DNA from: Marinomonas spartinae
GTDB taxonomy: Bacteria; Pseudomonadota; Gammaproteobacteria; Pseudomonadales; Marinomonadaceae
Assembly: GCF_016461715.1 (NCBI RefSeq)
Contig: NZ_JAEMUI010000015.1
Span: forward strand, 62,001 to 126,000
Reading direction: 5' to 3'
Length of the DNA: 64,000 nucleotides
This document shows positions 53,898 to 62,690 of the stretch, piece by piece; positions within the stretch are counted from its first letter, which is position 1, and each line of letters starts with the position of its first letter. A program made the position numbers and the translations under genes. The notes below the pieces were generated by a model. The model saw nothing but the letters and a program-made list of their open reading frames with translations. It did not search any database and was not told the origin of the DNA.

Positions 53898-54722
53898 ATG
53901 TTAATTGCCCAACTAACGGACCTTCATATTAAAAAACAAGGCAAAATCGCCTATCAAAAAGTGGATACGTTGCAGTGTCTCAAACAGGCGGTGACGCACA
54001 TTAATGGTCTCTCTCCCCAGCCAGATTGGGTGGTGGTAACAGGCGACTTAGGGGATTTTGGAACGCCAGAAGAATACGATGTGTTGGTACCAGAGCTACA
54101 AAAACTGCATGCTCCCGTTAAAGTGATACCAGGGAATCACGACCATAGAGCATACCTTCGCGCAGCCTTTGAGGGTTTTTCAAGTTTTGATCATGCAGAT
54201 TACTGCCACTTTTCCCATGTTGTGGATGGCTACCATTTGATAGGACTGGACTCTTCTGTATTGGGTAAGCCATACGGACATTTAACCCCCGATTCATTGG
54301 AGTGGTTGGCGACTCAGTTGGCTAACAAGCGTGACTTGCCAACCTTGATTTTTCTTCATCATCCGCCAATGAAGGTGGGGATTGACCATATGGATGTGCA
54401 AAAACTCCTCAATGATGATGAGTTATGGCAAGTACTTGAGCCTCATAAACAGGTGAAAGGGTTAATAGCAGGGCACTTACATCGTGCTATATACGCCACA
54501 TGGAACGGTCTGCCTGTGTGGGTTGGCCCCTCTCATAGCCATGCAGTGACATTGGATTTAAACCCCAATGCGCCATCAAGATTCTCCCTCGAGCCACCAG
54601 CTATCCAGTTGTTCAAGCTGGCGCCTGATAGTATTGTGAGTCATATTAGTTACATTGAAGCAGGTGAAAAATCAGCCGGGCCGTTTCCTTTTTTTGATGA
54701 GAATAACAAGCTGATTGACTAA
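53898..54722 (+). CDS. Calcineurin-like phosphodiesterase (CpdA/GpdQ-like)
   Basis: A 274-residue metallophosphoesterase with a full set of dinuclear-metal residues: D8 and H10 in TDLHI, D50 in VTGDLGD, N80 and H81 in PGNHDHR, H154 in FLHHPP, and H193 and H195 in AGHLHRA. It groups with class III cyclic-nucleotide or glycerophosphodiester phosphodiesterases. Being last in an ABC importer operon behind a Pho box, it probably cleaves an imported phosphodiester. GGAG precedes ATG 53898, five bases past the ATPase stop. Confidence 0.92.
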   Translation: MLIAQLTDLHIKKQGKIAYQKVDTLQCLKQAVTHINGLSPQPDWVVVTGDLGDFGTPEEYDVLVPELQKLHAPVKVIPGNHDHRAYLRAAFEGFSSFDHADYCHFSHVVDGYHLIGLDSSVLGKPYGHLTPDSLEWLATQLANKRDLPTLIFLHHPPMKVGIDHMDVQKLLNDDELWQVLEPHKQVKGLIAGHLHRAIYATWNGLPVWVGPSHSHAVTLDLNPNAPSRFSLEPPAIQLFKLAPDSIVSHISYIEAGEKSAGPFPFFDENNKLID

Positions 54723-54729
54723 AATAGGA

Positions 54730-54761
54730 AGCAGAAAGCGCTTTAAGGCTTTCTGCTTTTT
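54730..54761. terminator. Terminator between convergent genes
   Basis: AGCAGAAAGC and GCTTTCTGCT form a stem followed by TTTT, ending the Pho-box operon and facing the deaminase gene. Confidence 0.85.
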
Positions 54762-54774
54762 AATTGTCTTGTTT

Positions 54775-56130
54775 TTAACTTACCTTTTTTAACAATGCCG
54801 CCACGCCTTCTTTTACCTTGGCCAATAGTTCTTTCTCATCGAGGTTTTTCACTTGGTTATTACTGATGACTGGCTTGCCTTGTATAAAGCTGTGTTTGAC
54901 TGAAACCGGTTCACCGCAGAGCAGTGGTGCGAATAGCGTAGAATGCACACCAGCAAAGCGAGGTTGATCGATATCGTATAAAACGATGTCGGCGGCCATG
55001 CCCACTTTTATTTCCCCTACCCCATCTAATCCCAATAACTTGGCGCCGTTACGGCTGGCCCAACGGAGGGTTTCGTCGACTGTGGTAACTTCTGGGTTTT
55101 TATTCGCCGCGCGGTGGAGTAACCAAGCAAGGTTAGCCTCTTGAATCATTGAGCCAGATTCTGCCGAAGCAGACCCATCCACACCTAGTGTGACCTTGAT
55201 GCCTGCATTTTGCATGGCAATGGCTGGAGCAATGCCGCTGCCCAAACGACAGTTGGAGGTGGGGCAGTGAGCAATACCGGTTCCGGTTTGGGCGAGTTTA
55301 GCAATGGCATACTCATCAGACCAGACAAGGTGGGCAAACCAGACATCACTGCCAAGAAAATCACAGTGCTCAGCATAATCAATGGCGCTCATACCGTATC
55401 TTTGCTGTGCTTGTATTTCGTCGTATTCCACTTCTAATAAATGGGAATGCAGCTTAAGTTGGTGTTGTCTGGCGTAGGCTGCTAAGGCACGAAGGGCGGT
55501 TGGCTCTGAAGAATGGATAAGACTGGTTGGTGCCACTACCAAGCGGCGCATCGCCATAGGGCTGTCTTGATGATACCGAGCACGTGTTTTGTCCATGCGT
55601 GCGATGACTTGGTCGAGCGTTTCTGGCTGGATCGGTGAAGATTGCATGCCACGATGGCTACCTCGACTTGTGGTGCTGCCTCGACAGAGAACAAGACGAA
55701 TACCTAAGTCGTCGGCTGCTTGCCATACCGCGTCTTCTATCTCCGTTGTTGAGCCAGCATGGTAAAGATAATGATGATCTGCACAGGTGGTTGCACCAGA
55801 ACGAAGCAGTTCATATAAGCCTAATTTGGCAGCGTGGTACATTAAATCAGGGGAAATACTTGGCCAAAAGCGAAAGGGGACGGAGACAAGCCAGTCATCA
55901 AGGCAATGATTCAGCCCTTCAGGAATGCCCTTTAACACGGATTGCGCCAAATGGTGATGGGTATTGACCATGCCAGGATAGGCAACGCAGCCTTTGGCGT
56001 TAATTAGCGTCTCATCTGGCGCTGGTTGTAAGTTGTTGCCTAACTCGGCAATGATGCCATCACGAATACGAATATCCGTGTTGTTGGGAGAATCGAAAAT
56101 GGCGCGTGTATTTTGAATGAGGTAAGACAT
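54775..56130 (-). CDS. 8-oxoguanine deaminase-type amidohydrolase
   Basis: A 451-residue amidohydrolase. H58 and H60 in MVNTHHHLAQ, the H of LHSHLLEVEYDE, the H of WFAHLVW and the D of GVDGSASAE are the zinc and catalytic residues. HCPTSNCRLGSGIAP and WLVSVPFRFWP fit the 8-oxoguanine deaminase group, which yields urate, though hydroxyatrazine-type hydrolases are close relatives. ATG 56130 is chosen because the fold begins there and GGAG-type sequence (AGGAGC) precedes it. It diverges from the oxygenase operon. Confidence 0.85.
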   Translation of the reverse strand: MSYLIQNTRAIFDSPNNTDIRIRDGIIAELGNNLQPAPDETLINAKGCVAYPGMVNTHHHLAQSVLKGIPEGLNHCLDDWLVSVPFRFWPSISPDLMYHAAKLGLYELLRSGATTCADHHYLYHAGSTTEIEDAVWQAADDLGIRLVLCRGSTTSRGSHRGMQSSPIQPETLDQVIARMDKTRARYHQDSPMAMRRLVVAPTSLIHSSEPTALRALAAYARQHQLKLHSHLLEVEYDEIQAQQRYGMSAIDYAEHCDFLGSDVWFAHLVWSDEYAIAKLAQTGTGIAHCPTSNCRLGSGIAPAIAMQNAGIKVTLGVDGSASAESGSMIQEANLAWLLHRAANKNPEVTTVDETLRWASRNGAKLLGLDGVGEIKVGMAADIVLYDIDQPRFAGVHSTLFAPLLCGEPVSVKHSFIQGKPVISNNQVKNLDEKELLAKVKEGVAALLKKVS

Positions 56131-56373
56131 AGACAAGCTCCTGATCGTCAGTTGCACAAAGTAGTGTGAATGGCTTTGTACGGTTGCTGATGTGGCAAGA
56201 GCAATGACCCGATGATGTATCTGCCTGCTTCTACTCTTTCCTGCTAACCATGTGGTTATAAGCAGCAAGCAAAAAACTCTCCAACTTGATGAATGCTAGC
56301 AAAGTAGGCAAGCCTTCTAATAGAAGCCGTCTAATGCCTGCTTCTATCATGGCCTTACTAAATCAGATTCTTG
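56131..56373. other. Divergent intergenic region with a palindrome
   Basis: CTTCTA-A-TAGAAG at 56314-56326 is a perfect 13-base palindrome, and a half-site CTTCTAT follows at 56341-56347. It may be an operator for the deaminase gene and the oxygenase operon. No other feature stands out here. Confidence 0.4.
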
Positions 56374-56664
56374 TTAAGAGGTACGCTTGTGGTGCTTTTT
56401 CAGAATGATATTGGCTCTTCCTAGTGCATGGCATGGTGCGAAATAGCATTGAATCTTTTTTAATGATTGATCTTTAACTCTTTTTTTCAGTTGGCATAAG
56501 CATTGCTGATGATGAATTTGTACATCAATTGGGTGTATTTCCATGAGTAGAAGCTGACAGGTTGATGATAACTGGGTCATTGCTCGCGGGATCGGGCAAG
56601 CATTCGCCTTAGGCGTATGGTAGCGGGTCGCGTGATGATTGACCTTAGACGTCTTTTCAATCAC
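56374..56664 (-). CDS. Small Cys/His-rich protein, doubtful gene
   Basis: An open frame of 96 codons starting at GTG 56664 with AAGGAG only three bases ahead. The product is basic and rich in His and Cys (HHATRYH, CLCQLKKRV, CYFAPCHALG), suggesting metal binding if real. I recognise no family. Codon quality cannot be judged by eye and the spacing of the binding site is short, so it may be spurious. Confidence 0.25.
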   Translation of the reverse strand: MIEKTSKVNHHATRYHTPKANACPIPRAMTQLSSTCQLLLMEIHPIDVQIHHQQCLCQLKKRVKDQSLKKIQCYFAPCHALGRANIILKKHHKRTS

Positions 56665-56719
56665 GCACTCCTTAGCTTGCTTTATATCAGTGAGTAAAAG
56701 CAAGGGAGTAGAAGCGGCG

Positions 56720-56773
56720 GACGGTTAATACCGTCGGGCATTGCTCCAATAACGTAATGGGTTATTGGGAGAG
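56720..56773 (+). promoter_or_regulatory. Two hairpins in the leader of the oxygenase operon
   Basis: GACGGT-TAAT-ACCGTC (56720-56735) and CCAATAAC-7-GTTATTGG (56746-56768) are perfect small stems. The second ends inside the ribosome binding site GGGAGAG (56767-56773), so folding would hide part of it. This could be a translational switch; I do not recognise a known riboswitch class. Confidence 0.45.
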
Positions 56774-56776
56774 TCT

Positions 56777-57775
56777 ATGAACACATCTTATGGTTTGAAT
56801 GAATTAAATTTTGAAAAGACGATAGGGGGGCTGGGCGTCGAAAATCATCAACGCCAGATTCCATTAATCGATCTAAGGGCGTTTGACGAACGCCGAGAAG
56901 AAATAACCGAGCAGCTTTGGCAAGCCGCAACGAACGTTGGCTTTTTTCAGTTGGTCAATCATGGTCTTACCCGTGAGGACATTCAAGCAGCCTTTGAGGC
57001 TTCTGAGCGCTTCTTCGCTCAGTCTCAGGAGGAGAAAGCGCACTACGCATTAAAAGACGGTCTGAATGTCGGTTGGGAATTTAAAGCGCAAGTGCGTCCC
57101 TCGACAGGAACACCAGACCAAAAAGAATCCTATCAGATTACCTTACCTCACATGACTGGCTTATGGCCGAGTCAAGTAGCCGTGCCAGAGTTTCAGCGCA
57201 TTATGCTCTCCTTTGAGTATCAAGCGTGGCGGTTGGGGATGAAGGTGTTGTCTTGCTTTGCCAACAAGCTTGGCTTTGTCGAAGACTTTTTTACTCAGGC
57301 CCATGATCGTACCTCTCAAGAATACCAAAGCACCTTACGCTTACTGCACTATTTGCCCTTAGAGAATGTTGAAAAACAATCTGGATTATGGCGAGCAGGC
57401 GCGCATACGGATTTTGATTGTTTAACCATGGTCTTTCAAAAAACAGGGCAGGGCGGTTTGCAGGTGTGTCCTGGCAAAGAAGCTAAAGAGGCGAATCGCC
57501 AAGAGTGGAGCAATGTCGAACCTGAGGAAGGGATCATCACTTGCAATATTGGCGACATGCTGATGCGCTGGAGTGACGACAAGCTTCAATCCACATTACA
57601 CCGTGTGCGTATGCCAACGGCCACAGAGGCGAATCACTCTCGATACAGTATGGCGTTTTTCTGTCAAGCCAATAAGGATCAGCTTATCCAAGGCCCTGAG
57701 GGAAAATATGCCCCAATAACCGCTCGAGACTACTTATTGCAGCGCATCAACGCCAACTTTGCAGGTAAAAAGTAG
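56777..57775 (+). CDS. Fe(II)/2-oxoglutarate oxygenase (isopenicillin N synthase-like)
   Basis: A 332-residue oxygenase with a DIOX_N domain (about 28-130; IPLIDLRAFDERR, VGFFQLVNHGLT) and the catalytic double-stranded helix. Iron ligands are H210 and D212 in GAHTDFD and H275 in STLHRVRMP; R289 and S291 (RYS) hold 2-oxoglutarate. It starts a run that continues with a flavodoxin-like reductase, an NMT1-type ABC importer and guanine deaminase, so a nucleobase or related heterocycle is a plausible substrate; fungal thymine-7-hydroxylase belongs to the same superfamily. ATG 56777 follows GGGAGAG. Confidence 0.87.
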   Translation: MNTSYGLNELNFEKTIGGLGVENHQRQIPLIDLRAFDERREEITEQLWQAATNVGFFQLVNHGLTREDIQAAFEASERFFAQSQEEKAHYALKDGLNVGWEFKAQVRPSTGTPDQKESYQITLPHMTGLWPSQVAVPEFQRIMLSFEYQAWRLGMKVLSCFANKLGFVEDFFTQAHDRTSQEYQSTLRLLHYLPLENVEKQSGLWRAGAHTDFDCLTMVFQKTGQGGLQVCPGKEAKEANRQEWSNVEPEEGIITCNIGDMLMRWSDDKLQSTLHRVRMPTATEANHSRYSMAFFCQANKDQLIQGPEGKYAPITARDYLLQRINANFAGKK

Positions 57776-57856
57776 CGATTTTTACTCGCGACGGCGAACA
57801 ACGCAAAACGTCAAGCAAGTACGCCATTTGATTTGAGTGTTTTTGGGAGAAAGGTC

Positions 57857-58513
57857 ATGAAAATAGCTAAGGTGACGGTCATTGTGGATTCGCGTTATGG
57901 CTCCACGCTGGCGTTAGCGAAAGCCATTGCTGACGGGGCTCAAGCAGAAGGTGCCCATGTGCGTTTACGCCGTGTGGCGATCCAAGAACCGGAGTTTAGC
58001 GTGGATACAAAACGAGCCGATTTTATTGCCGCACAACAGGAATACCGAGAATTGCCCAAGGCTTGTGCAGATGACTTGGTTTGGGCCGATGGCATTATCT
58101 GGGGCTCACCAACACGCTATGGCCTTATGAGCACACCGCTACGTTCCTTTATCGATGAAATCGCGCCGTTATGGAGAGAGGGGGCTCTCATCGGCAAAGT
58201 TGGCGCCGTATTTACCTCTACTGGCGGAATGCATTCAGGTAATGAAATGACTTTGCTGTCGCTTATGCTGCCATTTTTACAGCATGGCATGATTCTTTGT
58301 GGCGTGCCCCATAGCGAACCTGCGTTGATTCAAACTCGTAAAGGGGGCTCTCCTTATGGTGCCTCTGCTGTCACGGGCTTTGATGGTTCGCTGGGTGTGG
58401 ATGAGATTGAGTTAACCATCGCCTCAACCTTGGGAGCTCGTGTGGCTCGCTTGGCTCGGCAAGTTGAGGCAGAGCCTGCTTCTGTGGAGCTGGCGGCGGC
58501 TTTAGCGCAATAA
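57857..58513 (+). CDS. Flavodoxin-like NAD(P)H:quinone oxidoreductase (WrbA type)
   Basis: A 218-residue flavoprotein. VIVDSRYGSTLALAKAIADG binds the FMN phosphate, GIIWGSPTRYGLMSTPLRSF is the WrbA-type loop, and VFTSTGGMHSGNEMT is the third FMN segment. WrbA proteins reduce quinones with NAD(P)H. Its position after the oxygenase suggests it could recycle a cofactor or a product, though 2OG oxygenases need none. ATG 57857 has GGGAGAAAGG ahead. Confidence 0.87.
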   Translation: MKIAKVTVIVDSRYGSTLALAKAIADGAQAEGAHVRLRRVAIQEPEFSVDTKRADFIAAQQEYRELPKACADDLVWADGIIWGSPTRYGLMSTPLRSFIDEIAPLWREGALIGKVGAVFTSTGGMHSGNEMTLLSLMLPFLQHGMILCGVPHSEPALIQTRKGGSPYGASAVTGFDGSLGVDEIELTIASTLGARVARLARQVEAEPASVELAAALAQ

Positions 58514-58605
58514 ATGATGTGTTTTTCTGCTTGGTGTCATGACACCCAGTAGAACTCGTGTTCAAAGCGTTCAATTACTTTTATATCGGATTTGGAGTGC
58601 CCATT

Positions 58606-59604
58606 ATGAGATTGAAACAAATACTGCTTTATTTTATTGCTGTCATTGGAATGTCTGTCTTTAGTTCGGCAACCATGGCGAAAGCGTTATACAAGGTAAC
58701 CTTTGGGACAAATTGGTTTGCTGAAGCGGAGCATGGTGGGTTTTATCAAGCCAAAGCGATGGGGATTTATAAAAAATACGGCCTAGATGTCGACATCAAA
58801 ATGGGTGGTCCACAAGTTAACGGTATGCAACTTTTGGTGGCCGGACGTATTGATATGTTAATGGGCTATCCCATGTCCAGTGTGAACGCTGTGTCTCAAG
58901 GCTTACCTGTTGTCACGGTGGCAGCCGTATTTCAAAAAGACCCTCAAGCCATTATTGCTCATCCCAATATTAAGTCTTTACAAGAAATTGCCGACAAAAA
59001 GCTGCCTGTTTATGTCGCGACATCGGCTTATACCAGTTTTTACCCTTGGTTAAAGGCTAATTACGGGTTCACGGATAGCATGGCGCGGCCATACACGTTC
59101 AGTGTTGCTCCCTTTTTAGCCAACAAAGGGGTTGCTCAACAAGGTTATATAACCTCAGAGCCCTTTGCGATAGAGAAAGGTGGCGTGAAGCCATCCATCT
59201 TTTTGATGGCGGATTATGGCTACCCTCCGTATGCTGAAACCATTGAAACCACTCAAAAAATGCTCAAGCAACATCCTGATGTGGTAAGACGATTTGTCAA
59301 AGCGACAATGGAAGGATGGGCAAGTTATATGAAAGATCCAGCACCGGGGAATGCCTTGATCAAAAAGGCCAACCCTCAAATGACGGATGCTCAGCTCGCC
59401 TTTAGTATTGCTATGATGAAAAAGTACCATTTGCTTGATGGTGGTGATGCCAAAAAAGGCGGCATTGGCGTCATGACTAATGCTCGTTGGACCCAGCTAT
59501 ACGATTTAATGAAAAAAGAGAAATTGTTGACGAAAGACATCAATATTAAAGATGTCTACTCCCTTGATTATCTACCTAAACCCCCTGTTTTAATGTCCAA
59601 ATAA
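58606..59604 (+). CDS. ABC substrate-binding protein, NMT1/THI5-like
   Basis: A 332-residue periplasmic protein with a signal peptide (cleavage near TMA-KALY, residue 25). FGTNWFAEAEHGGFYQAKAMG and IYKKYGLDVDIKMGGPQVNG are the NMT1/THI5 pattern of proteins that bind pyrimidines, riboflavin or thiamine precursors. It belongs with the ATPase and permease that follow. TTTGGAG precedes ATG 58606, with spacing of about 8. Confidence 0.92.
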   Translation: MRLKQILLYFIAVIGMSVFSSATMAKALYKVTFGTNWFAEAEHGGFYQAKAMGIYKKYGLDVDIKMGGPQVNGMQLLVAGRIDMLMGYPMSSVNAVSQGLPVVTVAAVFQKDPQAIIAHPNIKSLQEIADKKLPVYVATSAYTSFYPWLKANYGFTDSMARPYTFSVAPFLANKGVAQQGYITSEPFAIEKGGVKPSIFLMADYGYPPYAETIETTQKMLKQHPDVVRRFVKATMEGWASYMKDPAPGNALIKKANPQMTDAQLAFSIAMMKKYHLLDGGDAKKGGIGVMTNARWTQLYDLMKKEKLLTKDINIKDVYSLDYLPKPPVLMSK

Positions 59605-59667
59605 TACACTGCATCACGGGGGAATGATGTAACCGATTGGTACTTCTCCCGTGTACATTGGAGCACG

Positions 59668-60570
59668 ATGATGACAATGATAAGAGAGTTTTCTGGTACG
59701 ACAATGGACATCACGGAAAGGGTTTCGAACAGGGAGGATGTTGATGTTAGCAATAAGGTGGCCCCAACAGGGGATAAGCGTTCCCGCCGTCCGGTTATTC
59801 AGGCGCGTAATGTCGATAAGGTCTACGGCAATGGTACCACTGCTCTAAAAGACGCCACGATAGACATTAAACAAGGCGAGTTTGTTAGTCTGCTGGGGCC
59901 TTCCGGTTGTGGCAAAAGTACCTTGTTGCGGATTATGGCCGGTCTTGGTGAGGCATCACGCGGCACTATTAAGTGGTGGGAGCAAGATTACGATGTGGTC
60001 GGAGAAAAAGGGCGTAAGTTAGCGTTTGTCTTTCAAAACGCCACGTTAATGCCCTGGGCGAAAGTACGAGGCAATGTGCGCTTACCCTTGGATCTGGAAA
60101 AATACGTCGCGGGAGATGTCGACAAGAGAGTCGAGCAAGCCCTTGATATGGTTGGCTTAAGCCGTTTTGCTGATGCTTACCCTAGAGAGCTTTCAGGTGG
60201 TATGCAGATGCGGGCGTCCATTGCGCGGGCACTGGTGACTCAGCCGAATCTATTGCTGATGGATGAACCCTTTGGTGCTTTGGATGAGATGACTCGCAAT
60301 AAGCTGAATGATGATGTGCTGAGGTTATGGCAGGAGAATGGTTGGACGATTGTTTTTGTCACACACAGTGTCTATGAAGCCGTGTATTTGTCCAGTCGAG
60401 TTGTGGTGATGGCGGCGCGTCCTGGACGTATTGTCGAAGACATTATCATTGATGAGCCATTTCCTCGTCACTCTGATTTTCGAGTCTCTCAGAGCTTTGC
60501 ACAATATTGCAAACAGGTATCCTTCGCTTTAGAAAAAGCCAGTGCCATGGGTCAGGAGGGCAAGGTATGA
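59668..60570 (+). CDS. ABC transporter ATPase (nitrate/taurine/pyrimidine type)
   Basis: A 300-residue ATPase. The core begins near residue 47 (ARNVDKVYGNG); Walker A is GPSGCGKST, signature LSGGMQMRASIARAL, Walker B LLMDEPFGALD, and the switch FVTHSVYEA, all typical of the SsuB/TauB/ThiZ-type group. The N-terminal 40 residues are an extra polar extension. The stop overlaps the permease start by four bases (ATGA). Confidence 0.93.
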   Translation: MMTMIREFSGTTMDITERVSNREDVDVSNKVAPTGDKRSRRPVIQARNVDKVYGNGTTALKDATIDIKQGEFVSLLGPSGCGKSTLLRIMAGLGEASRGTIKWWEQDYDVVGEKGRKLAFVFQNATLMPWAKVRGNVRLPLDLEKYVAGDVDKRVEQALDMVGLSRFADAYPRELSGGMQMRASIARALVTQPNLLLMDEPFGALDEMTRNKLNDDVLRLWQENGWTIVFVTHSVYEAVYLSSRVVVMAARPGRIVEDIIIDEPFPRHSDFRVSQSFAQYCKQVSFALEKASAMGQEGKV

Positions 60571-61370
60571 AAACACCACTGATTAAAAACCAAGGGTTTG
60601 TTCAAATTGCGGCGCCCATCGCCGTAGGGGTGATATTTCTGCTGTTGTGGGAGTTGATTGTTCGCGCTTTAGGGATTGCACCTTATATATTGCCGGATCC
60701 AGTAGCTATCTTTGAGGCTCTAGTGGATAACTGGGGTGTTTTGTTTCATGCACTCTGGGTCACTTTAACGGTGACGTTTTTTGCTTTTGCGATATCCGTG
60801 GTATTGGGGGTCGCTTGTTCCCTTCTGTTTATTCAGAGTAAATGGATTGAAGTCAGTTTCTTTCCCTACGCTATCTTGATGCAGGTCACCCCCATCGTTG
60901 CGATCGCGCCTTTAATTATTATTTGGATTAACGACACCACGTGGGCTTTGGTTGTTTGTGCGGTCATTATGGCGATATTCCCCGTTATTTCTAACACCAC
61001 TCTGGGCCTGCGTAGTGTGGATCCTAATTTATTAAATATGTTTCGCATGTATCGTGCTAGCCGATGGCAAGAGCTAGTGCGGCTGCGAATTCCAGGGGCT
61101 CTGCCATATTTTTTTGGAGGCTTGCGCATCAGTTCTGGGTTGGCGTTGATCGGTGCTGTGGTCGCTGAGTTTGTGGCGGGTACGGGCGGTGCAAAAGCGG
61201 GTTTGGCGTATATGATTTTGCAGTCCAGTTATAATTTACAAATTCCCAAAATGTTTGCGGCCTTATTTTTGATTACGGCAACGGGGATTTTATTGTTTGC
61301 TTTGATGGTTTGGTTATCGAATTTAGCCTTACGTAATTGGCATGACAGTGCCGTAAAAACGGAAAACTAA
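60567..61370 (+). CDS. ABC transporter permease (pyrimidine/nitrate type)
   Basis: A 267-residue permease with six helices. The EAA loop is MFRMYRASRWQELVRLRIPG near 151-170, and VAEFVAGTGGAKAGLAYMIL is the conserved C-terminal segment. ATG 60567 is chosen because it overlaps the ATPase stop and CAGGAGGGCAAGG lies ahead; an upstream in-frame start lies wholly inside the ATPase gene. Confidence 0.93.
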   Translation: MKTPLIKNQGFVQIAAPIAVGVIFLLLWELIVRALGIAPYILPDPVAIFEALVDNWGVLFHALWVTLTVTFFAFAISVVLGVACSLLFIQSKWIEVSFFPYAILMQVTPIVAIAPLIIIWINDTTWALVVCAVIMAIFPVISNTTLGLRSVDPNLLNMFRMYRASRWQELVRLRIPGALPYFFGGLRISSGLALIGAVVAEFVAGTGGAKAGLAYMILQSSYNLQIPKMFAALFLITATGILLFALMVWLSNLALRNWHDSAVKTEN

Positions 61371-61373
61371 TCC

Positions 61374-62690
61374 ATGTCAACAACATCGTTGCAAGCCCAT
61401 TGTAGTTCTGTTTTGCATTTTCTTGGTCAAGATAAATACGAGTATTTTTCCGATGGCCTTTTGTTGGTAGACACCTGCTCAGGACGCATTGTCGACGTTG
61501 GACATCGTGAAGCATTACTTAAGCAGTACCCGCAGGCTGCGGTATTTTATTATCAGGATGCCCTTATCATGCCTGGTCTAATAGACACGCATGTTCACTA
61601 CCCACAGGTCGATGTGATTGCCTCGCATGGAGAGCAACTTCTGGCGTGGCTTGATCAATATACTTTCCCTACGGAAGCTAGGTTTTCGGATCCAGAACAT
61701 GCTCAAGAAACGGCTGAGTTTTTCTTAGAGGAATTACTCAGAAATGGCACGACAACGGCGGCAGTTTTTGGCAGCGTCCATGCTTCCGCTGCGGAGGCCT
61801 TTTTTTGCGCGAGCGAAAAACGTAATACACGCATGATCATGGGTAAGTCGATGATGGATCGAAATACGCCAGATGCTCTAAGTGAAACCACGGAAGTCTC
61901 CTATCAGCAGACTCGTCAGTTGATTGAGCGTTGGCATCATAATGGACGGCAATTGTATGCTGCGACATTGCGCTTTGTGGTGACGTCAACACCGGCGCAA
62001 TTTGCACATATCCGCACGTTAATGGAAGAATTTCCAGATCTTTATATGCAAACACATTTAGCCGAAAACCTCGCGGAAGTGACCCTAGTAAAAGAAATGT
62101 TTCCAGAGCGTCGTGATTACGTCGATGTGTTTGATCATCATGGATTATTGGGACCTCGCAGTTTGTTTGGTCATGGTATTCACTTATCTGAAGCGGAATT
62201 GGTGCGCCTTAAAGACAGCGATAGTCGCATTGCATTTTGCCCCACATCCAACCTGTTTCTCGGTAGCGGCTTATTCGATTTAGATAGAACAAGCAAAATG
62301 GTTCAAACGGGAATCGCGACGGATGTTGGGGCAGGCACCAGTTTTTCGATGTTAGCGACTTTGAGTGAGGCTTATAAAATTTGTCAGATCAATGGTACCC
62401 GTTTCTCGCCTTTACGTGCTTTTTATATGGCAACCTTGGGCAATGCGGGTGTTTTGAGCTTAGAGAGCCGAGTTGGCAACTTCGAGAGTGGCAAAGAGGC
62501 AGACTTCGTCATTTATAACCTTGCTTGCACACCGTTAATGAAGCGTCGGCAAGCCTTGTGTCAGAGCATTGAAGAAAGGCTCTTTGCTTTGATGGTTTTG
62601 GGGGACGATAGGGCTGTTCAGTCGACTTTTATTGCGGGGAAGTGTCAGTATTTGAAAGAATCAAGCGTCAAAGCCCCATCTGATAAATAA
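61374..62690 (+). CDS. guaD: Guanine deaminase
   Basis: A 438-residue amidohydrolase converting guanine to xanthine. H73 and H75 in DTHVHYPQ, then SHGEQLLAWLDQYTFPTEARF, QTHLAEN, HGIHLSE and ATDVGAGTSFSML supply the zinc ligands, substrate loop and catalytic residues, closely following the GuaD pattern. CPTSNLFLGSGLFDL is also diagnostic. It begins three bases after the permease stop, so the importer and the deaminase share a transcript. Confidence 0.95.
   Translation: MSTTSLQAHCSSVLHFLGQDKYEYFSDGLLLVDTCSGRIVDVGHREALLKQYPQAAVFYYQDALIMPGLIDTHVHYPQVDVIASHGEQLLAWLDQYTFPTEARFSDPEHAQETAEFFLEELLRNGTTTAAVFGSVHASAAEAFFCASEKRNTRMIMGKSMMDRNTPDALSETTEVSYQQTRQLIERWHHNGRQLYAATLRFVVTSTPAQFAHIRTLMEEFPDLYMQTHLAENLAEVTLVKEMFPERRDYVDVFDHHGLLGPRSLFGHGIHLSEAELVRLKDSDSRIAFCPTSNLFLGSGLFDLDRTSKMVQTGIATDVGAGTSFSMLATLSEAYKICQINGTRFSPLRAFYMATLGNAGVLSLESRVGNFESGKEADFVIYNLACTPLMKRRQALCQSIEERLFALMVLGDDRAVQSTFIAGKCQYLKESSVKAPSDK

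Noticed and set aside
56700-56776. Guanine (purine) riboswitch ahead of the oxygenase operon
   Set aside because: The conserved three-way-junction bases and the paired loops of that class are not present; only two simple hairpins are seen.
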